Below, one piece after another: positions 63,886 through 64,000 of a DNA stretch of 64,000 nt. The translations under genes and the position numbers were made by a program. Origin of the DNA: Amblyornis subalaris. Taxonomy: Eukaryota; Chordata; Aves; Passeriformes; Ptilonorhynchidae. The stretch spans positions 17,230,077 through 17,294,076 of the forward strand of contig JACAXG010000002.1 in assembly GCA_018881555.1 (NCBI GenBank), written 5' to 3'. Position 1 is the first letter of the stretch. Each line of letters starts with the position of its first letter. The notes under the pieces are model-generated. The model searched no databases and was not told the DNA's origin. It saw nothing but the letters and a program-made list of their open reading frames with translations.

Positions 63886-64000
63886 GATCAGGATAATTTT
63901 TTAATTTTAGTTTGGTTTAAAAAGCAGCTGGGACCTTGTCCTTTATTTTGTGCATCCATGGAATGGTGCAGCAATTCCATACTGGTGATAAATTCAGAGG
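63886..64000. other. Sequence right of the LTR
   Basis: The last bases of the window, outside the LTR, show nothing recognisable. Confidence 0.3.

Noticed and set aside
53000..64000. Search for the last exons of PDSS2 on minus
   Set aside because: No exon with recognisable prenyltransferase motifs was seen; the gene probably begins beyond the window.
1..64000. CRISPR arrays, operons and bacterial elements
   Set aside because: The sequence is clearly vertebrate nuclear DNA; no regular spaced repeats of that type exist.

Overview
The window is nuclear DNA of a bird, probably a songbird. Three lines point there: CR1 LINE fragments ending in the typical ATTCTGTG octamers, an avian-type endogenous retrovirus remnant, and three spliced vertebrate genes in the order found on human chromosome 6q21 (CD24 on minus, MTRES1/C6orf203 on plus, BEND3 on minus). 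Songbird rather than bird in general is an inference from the retrovirus type. About twenty isolated single N bases are scattered through the window; none falls in a coding exon called here.

Layout. 1-3300: non-coding, nothing recognised. 3310-7880: CD24 (minus), with a probable 3' UTR, a 62-codon second exon, a 2.5 kb intron and a 23-codon first exon inside a CpG island with a TATA box. 8250-19500: intergenic DNA with two CTCF-like motifs, low-complexity TTTG tracts and a possible ancient CR1 remnant. 19505-19786: a CR1 3' end directly against the MTRES1 CpG island. 19790-24215: MTRES1 (plus), one untranslated and three coding exons. 24474-26400: a 5'-truncated, broken CR1 LINE (minus). 26400-32750: intergenic, with a second short CR1 and two T/G-rich tracts. 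32750-52860: BEND3 (minus), with a long probable 3' UTR, three coding exons (842 residues, four BEN domains), an 8.7 kb first intron and a large CpG-island promoter that carries a 25-bp-period minisatellite at its downstream edge. 52860-60600: non-coding, nothing recognised. 60600-63890: a degraded minus-strand endogenous retrovirus (LTR, gag-like, start of a protease-like region).

The three genes are not a pathway. CD24 is a GPI-anchored mucin-like surface protein, MTRES1 a mitochondrial RNA-binding protein of the S4 family, and BEND3 a nuclear chromatin repressor. They share conserved synteny only; in human the next gene beyond BEND3 is PDSS2, which I did not find and which probably lies past the right edge.

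I found no convincing new biological system. The more useful observations are a fully resolved avian CD24 that an ORF search would miss, a two-codon upstream ORF whose stop overlaps the MTRES1 start, conservation of both reported SUMO sites in BEND3, possible BEND3 self-binding motifs in its own CpG island, and the GATC-phased minisatellite beside it.
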